This document shows, in pieces, positions 1-12,301 of a stretch of 64,000 bases of DNA. The position numbers and the translations under genes are program-made. This DNA comes from Paramecium sonneborni (taxonomy: Eukaryota > Ciliophora > Oligohymenophorea > Peniculida > Parameciidae). The stretch lies in the NCBI GenBank assembly GCA_905182985.1, contig CAJJDN010000121.1, positions 128,028 to 192,027 on the forward strand, given 5' to 3'. Every line of letters starts with the position of its first letter. Within the stretch, counting starts at the first letter, position 1. A model generated the notes under the pieces. The model ran no database searches. It saw only the letters and a program-made list of their open reading frames with translations, and was not told the DNA's origin.

Positions 1-311
1 GATAATAAAGAAAAGTTTAATTCTAAATAATAAAACAAGAAAAGTTCGGATAAAAAATTGAAAAAAATAAACAAATAAAAATCTTAAAAAAAAAAAAATA
101 AAAAAAAGAGAGAAACTATCAAATAAATTAAAGATAGATTAAGAAAATAAAAGAGTAAAATAAAGACAATATAAATTGCTCCAGAAATACCTGAGGAATC
201 GTACAAAGCTGGCCCAATAAGTAAACATATTGGAATAACAATAAGAAAGCCTGTACTATAATATTTTTTGGGTTTTTGATTCATCATAAAAAGATCATTA
301 AAAAAGATCAA
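1..311 (-). CDS. Partial membrane protein, 5' end only
   Basis: The reading frame starts at the ATG at 311 (a second ATG lies at 287) and stays open, with TAA read as Gln, to the left edge, so the 3' part is missing. The N-terminus is short and polar (NQKPKKYYS) and is followed by two strongly hydrophobic stretches, roughly residues 20-38 and 44-75. This predicts a multi-pass membrane protein. No family motif is visible in the part present. The low-complexity Phe/Leu run after residue 60 may include an unrecognised short intron. The gene diverges from the calpain-like gene at 416, with about 100 bp of shared upstream sequence. Confidence 0.45.
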
Positions 312-415
312 TAAATTTGTTAATTATATATAATTATTAAGACTTATGAATATTAGGATGAAAAAAAGCTAAAAAATAGATTTTATTAGATTAATTTTAT
401 AAGAATAATTGAAAA

Positions 416-2962
416 ATGAAAAAATTGCTGGCAGCATAAAAGTCAATAGGATTCATTCGATCAATTAGAGAAATCTTCGATGAAGAGTATAATGAACATG
501 CTTAGGAATATGATGATATATTATAGAGCCTAAAAGGAAAACAATAATATTAGTTTACAGATTATAATTTTCCTCCTTAGAGCAGTTCATTAAGTTTATA
601 AGAATTACCAAGGAGTAAAATAATAAAAGAAAGTAGGTTGGAACAATTTGAGTTGGAAAAGAGCAAGGGAGATTTTTGAAGATTATGATATATTTAATGG
701 ATGCATATAGCCATCAGACATAAAATAAGGGATATTGGGAGATTGTTATTTTTTATGTGCACTTAGTGTGATAGCAGAGAAATGTGAATTAGTGAAGCGT
801 CTATTTCATAACAGTGAAATGAATGATTATGGGTTGTATGCAGTATGGTTAAATATAAATGGAGAATGGACATCTGTAGTAGTTGATGATTATTTTCCAT
901 GTATAGATAATTAACCAGCCTTTAGTAGAGCAAATGGATTATGGGTTATGCTTTTAGAGAAGGCATATGCAAAAGTGTATGGATCATATTTGAATATAGA
1001 AGGAGGGAATCCAGCAATAGCAATGAGAGATTTGACAGGAGCACCATATGAAAATAAAGAAAATGGTTCAGCTTAAGAATTTTGGGATTATTGTGAGTAA
1101 AATCATGATTAAGGGTTTTTATTAACAGCATATACAAAAGAGGCAGAATTAGTTAATCATGAAAATGAATTAGGATTGTTAGCAGGACATGCATATGCAA
1201 TATTAAAATTGGCTAATGTATAGGATTCGAATAATAAAATATGTAGAATAATGTAGATGAGAAATGTAAAAAATATATAACAATACTATAGCCATGGGGA
1301 AGAGTAGAATGGAAGGGAGATTGGTGTGATAGTAGTAAAAAGTGGACAGAATAAACAAAATAATAATACAGTGTGGAAGATAATGATGATGGCATCTTTT
1401 GGATGTCAATTGAAGATTTTAGAACATTCTTTGCAGGTATTGGAGTATGCAAAATCAAAAATGACTATATATATAATAGTATTCAATGTTAGTTGAATGA
1501 AAATAATTGCTGCATAATACATTTAGATATGGTAGAAGATTCTCATATTTATATTTCATTTAATTAAAATGATAATAGATTTCATCTTAATTAAATTTCT
1601 GATTATAGATATTCCTTTGTCAGAATCATAGTATCATAATTAATTAATAATTCACTGAAATATATTTCAGGTATATATAGAGCTGATAGAAATGTTGTGG
1701 TTGATTAGAATTTAAAAAAAGGACAATACTTAATTTTTATTGAATTATAGTGGTAATATCCATAAATCTAAATCATAAGCACTTTAAGTACTTATGCAAG
1801 TAAAAAAGCAAAACTTAAACGTATAAATGGTTTGGATTATTTAAATTCTATTAGAAATATCATTAAAGATTACTCTGATAATAATGCTCATAAACTCAAA
1901 GAAATTAACTATTTAGATCAATACAACAAAAATATATTTAAAAGAATTGGAATTGTTGATGGATATTTATTCCTTCATTACCAAAATCAAACCTTTGATA
2001 GTATTTTATAAGAAGTTATTAATTTTACTGATACTATTGGATATATTCCAAAATCTCCTTTATAAGCTACTAATTTTACTAAGGATGGATAATTAAAGAT
2101 CTAATTTACCTCTCCTCCTTAATCTGTTGTAATCATTTTATTTTCCTAAGTAAAATTCATTCATGAAAATAGGTTAGAAGTTCTATTGGAAAATGCTAAT
2201 ATACTTAACAATCATAAAGCCAAATCGTATGTATTCCATAAAAACATGAATAATATGATAACAATTAATTCATTCTAAAGTAATTGGATCTCTCTTAGAT
2301 GTAATTAGTAGGTAGACACAAATTAAATGTCAAATATTACTAAGAACATTCTCAATCTAAATTTAAGAATTCTAATTTAATTAAAATATTTCAATCTTAA
2401 CCAGAAAATGTTGAGATTTCCAGTTTAGAAACTTCACTTTTTTATTATTTCCATGATTTCCTTTCAGGTATTATGTTTTTTAATTCCTAGAAAATTGGGA
2501 ACCTTTTATATTTTATATTTTACTACTAAACTTGCTATTCATCCTGATATTAAATAATCATAGAACTCATTATGCTCAAGTAATCATATCCAAATAATTT
2601 AGATAACTAACATTCTAATATTTATTAATTAGATTTTAGGTGGTCAAAAATTCAGAAAATCTTTAATTCGCACTTTGTCCAAAGCACAATTCATTTCAAT
2701 ATTTTTAGAGATTTTAATTATGTTGTTGGGTTTCGAATCTTAATATTTTGTTCTCCCTCTAAATCAATTAACAGTACTTTATAAGCTTTTACTTATTATT
2801 ACTATTTTTCTAAATTTCTTACTTTTTGTGTGTATACTCAAATTCCTTATTCATTATGAGACGATTGAGGCTGAAATTTTCAATCCAATGCAAATAAGGT
2901 ATAGATTTATCTTAATTTAGATTTAATAATTATTTAAATAAATTATCATAGGTATGATATGA
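416..2962 (+). CDS. Calpain-like cysteine protease
   Basis: A papain-fold calpain protease, expected to be Ca-regulated and to cleave proteins in a limited way. The catalytic triad is visible: Cys103 in LGDCYFL, His251 in AGHAYAI, Asn276 in RNPWG. Other family blocks are WKRAREIF, DDYFP, LWVMLLEKAYAK and the DLTGAP loop. Two introns are needed: 615-636 (22 nt) and 1266-1291 (26 nt). Removing the second rebuilds RNPWGRVEW. The start is the first ATG in frame. After the protease core comes a C2L-like region. The 3' end is uncertain. Read straight on, the frame runs to TGA 2960-2962 (832 aa) with hydrophobic segments near the C-terminus. If a consensus 23-nt intron near 2468 is real, it ends at TGA 2545-2547 (about 686 aa). 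It converges on the SAPS gene with a 24-bp gap. Confidence 0.85.
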
Positions 2963-2986
2963 ATTTTATATTATAAAATAATTTGA

Positions 2987-5374
2987 TCATATCTTTTAAT
3001 AATTAAGTTCTTATGATTACGTTTAAGCTAACATTTCGAACTTTCTTTTTTCTGGCTTCGTTTCTAAATTAATTTTATAATTCTCAGAATGATCTGATTA
3101 TTTTCTTTTTGGAAAATATTCAGAATTTTATTTTTTAAAGCATTATGTCTTACTTTTTGTTCTAGTTTGTATATGATCATCATTTAGCTCTCCACTAACA
3201 TTCGAACTTCTACATAATCTTAAATTCTTTTTTCTCCAATGATTCACAAGAATATCTGGAGAATCTGGATTAACAAAGGGTTTTTTTGACACGTCTTCGA
3301 TTAATTCTAAAATGAAAAATATAATTACTAGTTTGTATTTCTTTACTATTTTCAATATTTGTTTTATTATTTGTAATTTCAAATATTTAATTATTTTTAT
3401 TTTCGATTTTTTAATTATTAGTAACTTCAATTTTTTAATTATTATCTTCAATTTGTGAATTATTCTTATCTATAATTTTTTAATTATTATTATCTACAAT
3501 GGGTTAATTATTGTTATCTTCAATTTTTTAATTATTATTATCTTCAATTAATTAATTAAAATAATCAATATCCCCAAACTTTACTATAGATTTGGGTTAA
3601 TCACTGTTATTAGACTCATCAAAATTTTAGACTGTTACTGGATTAATTGGCCTTTCCTCAAGTAAAATTTATTTTTAATTTGATATATCTCCAAATTGTT
3701 AAATGATTTATTGTCTATTTTACTGAAGATTTTAATCAATCATATAACTACTATTAGTATCACTTATCAAAGATGAAATTAAATTTGTTGTAGTTTCCTC
3801 ATCCTCTATACAATTTGGATTTTATCCTAACAAATAAGAATTTTCATTTTAAAATATATTTTATAACCTATTAATGTAATTCTACCATGATTCTTCTTTA
3901 AATTCATTTTTCAATAAATATGAAAGCCTATTAACCATTCCTTAAAAACCTATTGTTATCTATTTTTTTATTTATCCTACTTGTTATCTTTCATAATAGT
4001 TTAGATATTATAAAAATCCACAAATATTTGCATCTATGTATGCCTAACGAATTTCAATTTGATCCTCATTTTGCATTACTTATTCAACAATCTCTAAAAA
4101 TAGATTCTAAATTGAATTATTAAAATAATGTTTCTAAATCAATTCCATAATTGTAAAACAGATATTCTAATGTTAAAAATAGTTTATTATATTTAGATTA
4201 TTTTGTTTTAATACTTTACAATAAAATTCTATTAATTTTATTTTGAATTATCCTAAAGGTATCTAATACGTCCCATAAGAAGTCTGAAATGGAGCTATTA
4301 ATGTAAAAAAATTAATTACGCAAATTTAATTCTATTTTAAGCAAATCTACTAAATTATAACTAAATTCTTATAATAAGTAATAGTTATATTTGCCTTATT
4401 AATTTACAAAATTATGATCTTGCCAAATTTGCTCAAGTATTACTATCAATAAATCAATCAATTCACTTGATTTACTAGTTGGCTAAATAAATTAAAATTT
4501 TTCATACAAAACAACTAAACTGAAGCTTTGAATTCAATATACTAGATATAAATTGTTCTTTTTCTTTTATTTCGTTTGTCTCTGTCAAAAGATTTTTTAA
4601 AATATAACAAACATTTTCCACAATCAAAGAATTATAACTTTTTTATTACATACTGTCAATAATGCGAAGTAATAAAGATATCCTCTGATTTAAAAATACA
4701 TCATCACCTTCATTTCTAATTGTATCAAATCGAATTAGGTTGAATAATATATCTGCTATATGGAAAACATCTAAATGTTTAATAAAATCCTCTAATACAT
4801 TTTTACTCTCTTTTTGTGGATTTATTAAATATTACCAAAGCTTAAACTTATTTTAATAGAATTACATCAAATCCTCTCTTGTCTATGATCGCTTTTACAA
4901 TTTTACAAAAATAGCCTGCTTAGGTGTAATCGATGCAATCCCTATCAATTGTTTTAAACAGAAAATTAAGGGATTCACATTATTCTGGACCTTTTGAATA
5001 AAAAAAATAATCAATAATAAATTCCTCCTTTCTTCCAATTATTTCGCTTATAAAAAAAGGATACCTAGAATCTTTTCAGATATTACTTTTTTTAAATATT
5101 TTCAACATCTACATCTTCTGAGTTATATATTATTTTTAACATTTCCCAAAAGCGTTCTGGATATTATGTTACGCTAATTATTTACTCAAATTTTTACTAT
5201 TCACCAAATATTTTACCATTCTATTTTGAATCCCACTAATCATCTTGATCTAACACTTCTGTAATTTAAGCATTTGGATTTTCTTTTATAAATTTACTCA
5301 AAGGATTTAATACTGTTTACTAATTTTTTATTTAAGCTCTCCTTTAACTATTTTATAACATTTTATTACCTCAT
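2987..5374 (-). CDS. SAPS-domain protein, PP6/Sit4 phosphatase regulatory subunit-like
   Basis: SAPS proteins bind the catalytic subunit of PP6 (Sit4 in yeast) and direct its substrate choice. The start is ATG 5374; a 22-nt intron (5348-5369) follows after MS. The N-terminal part shows the SAPS pattern: an EVLDQDDQW segment, then a helical stretch, then YPFFISEII (compare the family RYPxxACEI block) created by a second 22-nt intron at 5065-5086. Next come IDYFF, NFLFKTID and HLDVFHIADILFNLIRFDTI, as in the helical repeats of the family. The middle (about 3500-4600) is rich in Asn, Gln and Lys and needs more introns that I did not place. The C-terminus reads KKPFVNPDSPDILVNHW and ends at TGA 2987-2989. 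Assignment is by motif order only; PP6 partnership is inferred. Confidence 0.65.
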
Positions 5375-6346
5375 CTGAAGGAAATTAATATAATATTTTT
5401 ATTTTTATATTTGATTTTTAATTCTGTGTTTTATAGAAATTTTTATTCAAGACTTAAATAATTTGATAGAATTGATGTTAAATTTAAATGCACTTTTTGA
5501 AATCCAAAGCAATATTCTATTATTGTATACATTAAGAAATTTCACTAGTGACTATTCTTAATCTTTTTAATTTTTTATCATTTTAATAAATTTTTAATGT
5601 AACGTTATAGATTTTATGAAAAAATTATTGTTTAATAAAATGATATTTTTTGAAATGCTAATAAAAAATAAGTAGAATTCCTTTTAATAAAAACTCTCTT
5701 AAAAAAATAAATAAAATATAAGCAATAATTATTTTACTTTTTTCTTCAATCTAAATTTTTATTAAAAAGAATTATAATAAACTAGATTCTAAAAAAATCC
5801 TAATTGAAAGTGAAATGAATTAAGAATGTTAAAAAAGGCAGAACTATTTGAGGATTCAAAATTCTATTAAAAATCTGACTTTTATTATTTAAGGGAAAAT
5901 TGTAAAATCATAGGCTACTTAAAATACTAATTTATTTGTAATATTTTAATAAAAAGTCTTCTTGTAAAAATATATAATTAATCAGAATAGCGACGTTTGA
6001 TTCATCAATCTCAGACGAACGAGACCGAGTTTATCCTCATATAATAATACTATAATTCTTAAATAATAATAAGTTTTTATTAAAACTAATTAATATTATG
6101 GGATAATTAATTGATAAAAAAATAGTTAATTATCAATGGTTTGTAAATTATCTCTATAAAAGTTTTGCATATTTTTGCATATTTTTGGATGATTATAACC
6201 TTTAGAATGTAATTTGTAAATTTTAAATTCTACCATTGAAAATATAATTATTTATTTAATGAGTTTGGATGATTTTGTTTTTTTAATAAATTTTACAATA
6301 AATAATATAAAGTTTATGTAAAATAAATCTTTGGAGTGCATTATAA
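5375..6346. other. Long AT-rich intergenic region holding a snoRNA
   Basis: Almost a kilobase between the start of the SAPS gene and the start of the coiled-coil gene. I found no convincing reading frame on either strand. The sequence is nearly pure A/T apart from a GC-richer block at about 5986-6035, which is the snoRNA listed separately. A short direct repeat of the motif TTTTTGCATA occurs near 6170-6185. Confidence 0.6.
5976..6046 (-). ncRNA. C/D-box snoRNA with SSU and LSU rRNA guides
   Basis: On the minus strand the order is box C (ATGAGGA, 6034-6040, one mismatch to RUGAUGA), D' (CTGA, 6011-6014), C' (TGATGA, 6002-6007) and D (CTGA, 5982-5985), all in the right spacing. The segment next to D' is the exact complement of ACGAACGAGACC, a near-universal SSU rRNA stretch. 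The segment next to D is complementary to AATAGCGACG, close to the conserved LSU sequence ATAGCGACGT near the peptidyl transferase region. By the D+5 rule the LSU target is the first G of AGCG, the region methylated by yeast snR48 (as I remember it). Short AT flanks could form a weak terminal stem. It sits alone between genes, so it probably has its own promoter. rRNA matches are from memory. Confidence 0.75.
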
Positions 6347-9300
6347 ATGGACTAGAAAGAGAGGCATATTAAAAGAAATGCAAAGTTAAAGAACTTGAAA
6401 AGTATTCATTTTGAGAATTTTAGGGTTGTAAGCTAATTGAACAGAACAATATAATAATAAAACTTTAAAATTAATGAATTGGAGAAAAAAAATATTGACT
6501 TAGAAATTAAATATTTTGAGATTTTAGAATAAAAAAAATAAATTGAGCAATATAACACTATGCTGGATTAGCAAATAAAAAATTTATAATAGTAAATTTT
6601 GCATAAAGTGTAAAGCACAGATGTACATATTTTATTAAATAGGGAAGTAGTAGATAGATTTGGAATATGATTTAAAAGAGAAAAAGAATTAGATCTTTTT
6701 ATTGGAAAAGGAGAATCAAATATTGAGAAATGAATAAGATCATTTAAAGTTAGAGCGGTAAAAACTAGAAGAGGAATTAAGAACAAGAAGTTTAAATTAA
6801 ATAATTTATATTAATAATAATGCATTAACTGAAGTGTTATAGAATTATAACCAATATTTTGAGAGTTATAATGAAGAGAAACAAAAATTAATAAATTAAA
6901 TACAATAATATAAAGTTTAAGAAGAGAAGACAAGTAAATAAGAATTTATTATATTAGAAATTGAAAATTAAAAAAGAATTGATAGATTCTAAGTGATTAT
7001 ACGAAATGGAGAAGAGAAAAAAAAGAATCTTGAAGAAAAGATTTTGAACTTAGAGAATAAAATAGAAATTTATGAGAAGAGTTTGGAAGATTAAAAGATG
7101 TTGTTAAATCAATAAGAATAATTGAGATTGGAATTTGAATAAAATGCATAAGTAAAATAATATTAAAATGAATGTTTATTGAAAGAACAAAATGAATAGA
7201 TAACAAAATTGCAATAAAAAATAAATTCTTCAAATTCTATTGTATTTGATATAGTAAATATGATAATACCTACTGATATGGAAGATTTAGTAGAAATAAA
7301 ATAGTAATTATTGAAGAAGGAAGAGGAGTTGAAAGTTTTGAGGGAATTAAAAAAAAAGGAAAGTTAAGAAAAGAGGAAACTTCAAGAATTAGTGGAAAAA
7401 GAATTACCATTTGTAAAACAAAGGAAATAAGAATTTGATTAATTGATGACTATTTCTCAATAATAGAAAAAAAGGTTAGAAATAGAAATAAATTTAAACA
7501 GAAAATTAAAGGAGACTTAAAATTAATTAGAAATAGAATTATAATAATTAAAATAAAAAGATGAAATTCACACAGTTGAAATTATAAAATTGAGATCAGA
7601 AAATCTTGAATGCAGAACATAAGTAGCTTAAGCTTAAAATGTAGATGTATAAGTATACATAAGTCAGTTATGTTAAGAGAATTAACAATTAAAGAACTAA
7701 ATTGAATAGATTTAAATAAATTATCAAACTTACAATAGACCATTAAATTAATGGGAAACATTAGAAAAGGAGAATTAGAATTTATAATATATATTAAAGA
7801 TAAAAGAGGAAGAGATATTAAATATGAGAGAGTAGGTTAGTATAATGAGTTAAGAGAAACAATTAGGATAGATTATAAAAAATAATATAGAACCAATTGT
7901 TCATAAAATTGAAAGTAATATTATTATAAAATTATAATTAGAGATCAAGGTAAGAAGTGAAAAAAAGTAGAGTTTATTAAATGAATTTAGAAATAAAAGG
8001 AAGGAAAATTAGAAATTACAATTTAAAATAGAAGAATTAGATTTTGAGATATCTAAATTACAAAGTTAATATTAATTGGAAAGATAATAGAAAGAATTCT
8101 TAGAAAAGAGATTAAATGAATAAAAGGATGATTTTGGAAGGAAGAAAGAATAATTTAGAAAGAGATATGAAGAGTTTGAATTTAAAATAAAAGAATTGTA
8201 ATCAGAAATGAATTTAAGTTCTATAACTTAGGAACATATTAATTATTATTAATAAAACTAAGTTTTGTATTAATAAACTATAAAGGATAAGAAATTAATA
8301 AATGAGTAACATATTGAAATGAAAAGATATGGTGAAGAGATTTAAAGACTAAGAGAAGAATTATTATCAAAAGAAAGATAAATAAAAGAGTTGAAAGGTG
8401 GAGATTAAATAGGAGAGGAGAATTAATAAATATTAGAAATGAAAATAGAAAGAGATAATGATAAAATAATAATAGATGGTTTAAAATAGGAGATAAATAA
8501 ATAAATAAAAGAGAAGGAAGAATTATATAATAATTTTTTGATTCAGAAAAAATAAAATGAATAACTTTAACAGGACTAAAATAATTAATAACCAAATTAA
8601 GAATGGAAGAAAAGTATTGAATTAATGTAATAGAGAATAATTGAATCAAAGAAGGAATCTGAGAAGAGATTTGAAGAATTAAAGATAGAATATTAAAATA
8701 AGATTGGAGAGAAGAGAAATGAAATTTAAAAAATGGAATAAGAGATTAAGGAACTTAGATAAGGACTTGATGATTATAAAAGAATTTATTAATAGGAGAA
8801 ATTAAATTAAATTGATAAATCAGGATTGAGTTAAAATGAGATATAAGATTTAAAAGATAAATTAGATTAAACTATGAGAGAAAGAGATTAATTATTAAGA
8901 AGGAAATAGATGATGGAAAAAAGAGAAGAATTTTTGAGGATAAAGGAAGAGTAATTAAATTCAAGAGAATTAGAAATAAATAAGGATAAGAATAAATTTG
9001 AATAAGAGAAAGTCAAAGAAATCTAAGAAAAAACAATACTTAAGAATATAGAATTATCAATAATAGGATATGAACATGTTTTATAAAGAGAACTTGATGA
9101 ATATAAATAGAAATTTGAAAAGGAATAGAATAAAGTAAAGTAATTAGAGTAACAGTAACAATTAATTAAAATTTAAGATGATTATATAAATAAAAAGAAA
9201 TAATAAAATAATGTAAGATAATAAGAATATAGTGTTGAAGGAATGATAGTAGATAAAGAAATGTTAGAAGAAGAAGACCCTATTTTATAAGAAGTTAGAT

Positions 9301-9449
9301 AAATTTTTTAATAATGTTTGCAGGAAAAAGTGAAACCCGAAGAATTAAAATAAGCTTTTGAAATAGTATTAAATGGTAAATTGCTTGCTTATTTAGAAAA
9401 AGCGAAGTAGATTCATTAAGGCCTAATAAATAGTAGAGAAGAAATTTGA
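6347..9449 (+). CDS. Long coiled-coil protein, about 1,025 aa
   Basis: One 25-nt intron (6623-6647, phase 0) joins exon 1 (92 codons) to a single 934-codon exon that ends at TGA 9447-9449. The protein is almost wholly Glu/Lys/Gln/Leu with heptad-like spacing, for example LEYDLKEKKNQIFLLEKEN just after the junction, so a long parallel coiled coil is likely. No catalytic domain is visible. The C-terminal 60 residues are less charged (EDPILQEVRQ... KPEELKQAFEIVLNGKLLAYL) and could be a small folded end. Proteins of this type in ciliates are often basal-body, axonemal or cortical components, but nothing here proves that. It lies 105 bp upstream of a kinesin-2 gene on the same strand. Confidence 0.8.
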
Positions 9450-9554
9450 TTGCAATTTTGATTGATGTATTTGTTATGATAAAACAATAATTCATAATTA
9501 TAAATTGTAATTTCTCAACTGTTACTAAAATATTGATTATTAAAATATAAATAA

Positions 9555-12099
9555 ATGCCTGCAGAATGTGTCAAAGTTATTGTCAGAATGCGTCCATTTA
9601 ATCAAAGAGAAAAAGAAAATGGAAGCAAACCATGTGTTACAGTTTATGAAGATACTAATGCAGTTGAATTACGAAATGTATGCTATTTTAAACATTAGTA
9701 TATTAGACATAAGATAATGATGTTAAATCATATACATACGATTATGTATTTGGAGCTGAAACACCATAATTATCAATTTATTAAAAAACTGCTTTTAATT
9801 TAGTTGAGAGTGTTGCAGATGGTTATAATGGAACAATATTTGCATATGGTTAAACAGGTATTAATATCGAATTTATAAAATAAGGTTGTGGTAAAACTTT
9901 CACTATGATTGGAGATCCAAATAGTGTAATATTATTATTCATTAATAGGAAACTATGAAAGGAATTATACCTAGAACTTTTGATTAAATAATCAACATTA
10001 TTAATAATAATTCAGACACAAATAAAAAATTTTTACTTCGTTGTTCCTATATAGAAATTTATAATGAAGAAATACATGATTTATTAAGTAAGGATGTGAA
10101 ATACAAATATGAATTAAAAGAAGGATAATAAGGAGTTTTTATTAAGGATTTAAATATTGCAGTTGTTAGAACAACTTAAGAAATGGATAAATATATGTAA
10201 TTAGGTACCTAAAACAGATCAGTCGGAGCAACAGCCATGAATAAAGAATCTAGTCGTAGTCATTGCATTTTTACTGTTTACATAGAATGTTCTGTTACAG
10301 ATCAAAAAGGAAACGAAAGAATTACTGCTGGAAAATTAAATCTAGTTGATTTAGCAGGAAGTGAAAGACAATCAAAAACTCAAGCAACAGGAGACAGATT
10401 AAAAGAGGCAACCAAAATTAATTTATCTTTGTCGGCCTTAGGTAATGTAATCTCAGCTCTAGTTGATGGTAAGACATCACATATCCCTTACAGAGATTCT
10501 AAACTAACAAGATTACTCTAAGATTCTTTAGGAGGAAATACAAAAACTATTATGATTACTGCTATTAGTCCGTCTGATTTTAACTATGATGAAACTCTAT
10601 CTAGTTTAAGATATGCTTCAAGAGCTAAAATGATAAAAAATTAACCTAAAGTTAATGAAGATCCAAAAGATGCTTTATTGAAAGAACAAGCTGAAGAAAT
10701 AAAGAGACTTAAAGAAATGCTTACAAAATAAGCAGCTGGTTAGCCAATATAATTAGAAGTATTTCAATAGGGTGCTTCATCAGAAAATAATTACGAACTT
10801 GCAAGATTAAAAGAAGAAAATGATAGATTAAAAGAAAAGAGTAAATAAAATGTTTAAGGAGGAGGTGGACCATCTGAGGAGAAACTTAAAGAATTACATG
10901 AGTTTAAAGAGAAGAATAATATATTATTATAAGAGAAGGAAAGAATTGAGTTAGAAGTGAAAGAGAAAGAGTATTAAGCTGAATAAGAAAGATAAGCTAG
11001 GAAAAGATTAGAAGATTTATTAAAGGAAAAAGAGTAAATGATGGTTTAAGGTGGTAGAGGTACTGAAGATGATAAAAAGAAATATAAAAAATTAAGATAA
11101 GCAGTTGAATAATAAAAAAAAGACCATGAAGCACTTATTAATTAGTAAGAATAATAATAATAAGAACTTTTATAAATTGAAACTAAATATCAAAGTGTAT
11201 AAGAGGAAGTTGATAAATTAAGAAAATTAGTAAAATATTTGAGAAAGAAATTAGAAGAGGCATAAAATGAATAAAAAGATTTAAAACAAGAAGTTGAATA
11301 TGAAAAAGAAGATTTATTAGATACTATTAGAAGTTAAGAGAAAGAAATAAAATTACATTCTGGTATTATAAAAATGATGTTTAATCCATCTGAATTAGAA
11401 TCACTTCAAGCAGCATGCGAATGGGATGATGATTCTTAAGTTTATAAGATTCCTCCATTCAATTTTAAAGCTAAAAAAGTTAATTTTCCAAATCTACCCT
11501 ATAAATAAGGTAATTAAATTAATTTATTATAGCAATTGATTTAATTGAATAAGAGAAGGGTGAAAGAATGCTTGAAATTAACTCTCGATAATCTGATAAA
11601 AATAGTTACAATGATTCTTAATACAATTAAAGAATGGCTTCTCCTAAGCAATAAAGAAAAGGTTTTATTTTTTATTAAAATTTTAAGAATCTTAATAAAA
11701 ATAAAATGGAATCAGTTAACCTCAATTGGATAGAGCATAATTAGTAGCTGAGAAGATAAAATTGAATTATTAAATGTTAGAAGAAAAAGAAGGAAAATAA
11801 CGTTATTCAAATGAAGTCTCAAATTAGTAGTTTAATGAAAAAAAACCTAATTAAAAAATAATTTTGAGTCCTATTGATAATAGAGGAAATACAGTACCAA
11901 ATTTTAATAGTCAATATGGTTTTAATAGCAATACAAACAGTAGCAATTTAACATAAGCCACTCCACCTACAAATAAGAAAAGTATTTTAAAGCTAAATTC
12001 TTAGATGTTAATTTATAACCATTAGAATCTAAGCCATAGCTTCCTTTACCTGATGAATAGTAAAGAAGAAAATAACATTAGAGAGTGTAATAAAATTGA
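9555..12099 (+). CDS. Kinesin-2 family motor protein
   Basis: Plus-end microtubule motor of the intraflagellar-transport type. The motor starts at the N-terminus ([14 protein letters not shown]). The P-loop GQTGCGKT is formed across a 27-nt intron (9858-9884). Switch I reads NKESSRSH, switch II DLAGSE, and the core ends with [14 protein letters not shown]. The neck [25 protein letters not shown] is typical of kinesin-2 (KIF3/FLA10). Introns also lie at 9678-9706 (29 nt) and 9931-9953 (23 nt). A coiled-coil stalk follows, with a KKVNF motif in a globular tail near 11470. Two more short introns lie near 11508 and 11660. Near 11980 the frame must shift once more, by an unplaced intron or a base error, to reach the Pro-rich C-terminus (ESKPQLPLPDEQQ) and TGA 12097-12099. 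Confidence 0.9.
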
Positions 12100-12301
12100 A
12101 ATATTATTTTTAACATATATTTACTTTCCCATCAATTTCCAAATTTATTTTTCAATTTTATCATATTTCATTAACTTCATTTCTCTAAAAAGATATTATT
12201 CTCAATTTTGTGAATTTTATTCAAATTTTTAAGTATTCGCTTAATTTTCCAATCAATTTTAAAAAAATTCTTAAAATTTGATTTATTAAGTTTTTATAAG
12301 A

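Noticed and set aside
8278..8649. Long hydrophobic frame on the minus strand opposite the coiled-coil gene
   Set aside because: It is the antisense shadow of a Glu/Lys/Gln-rich coding strand; complement of such codons reads as Phe/Leu/Ile/Ser. Similar shadows at 6568, 6997, 53442 and 53733 were also left out.
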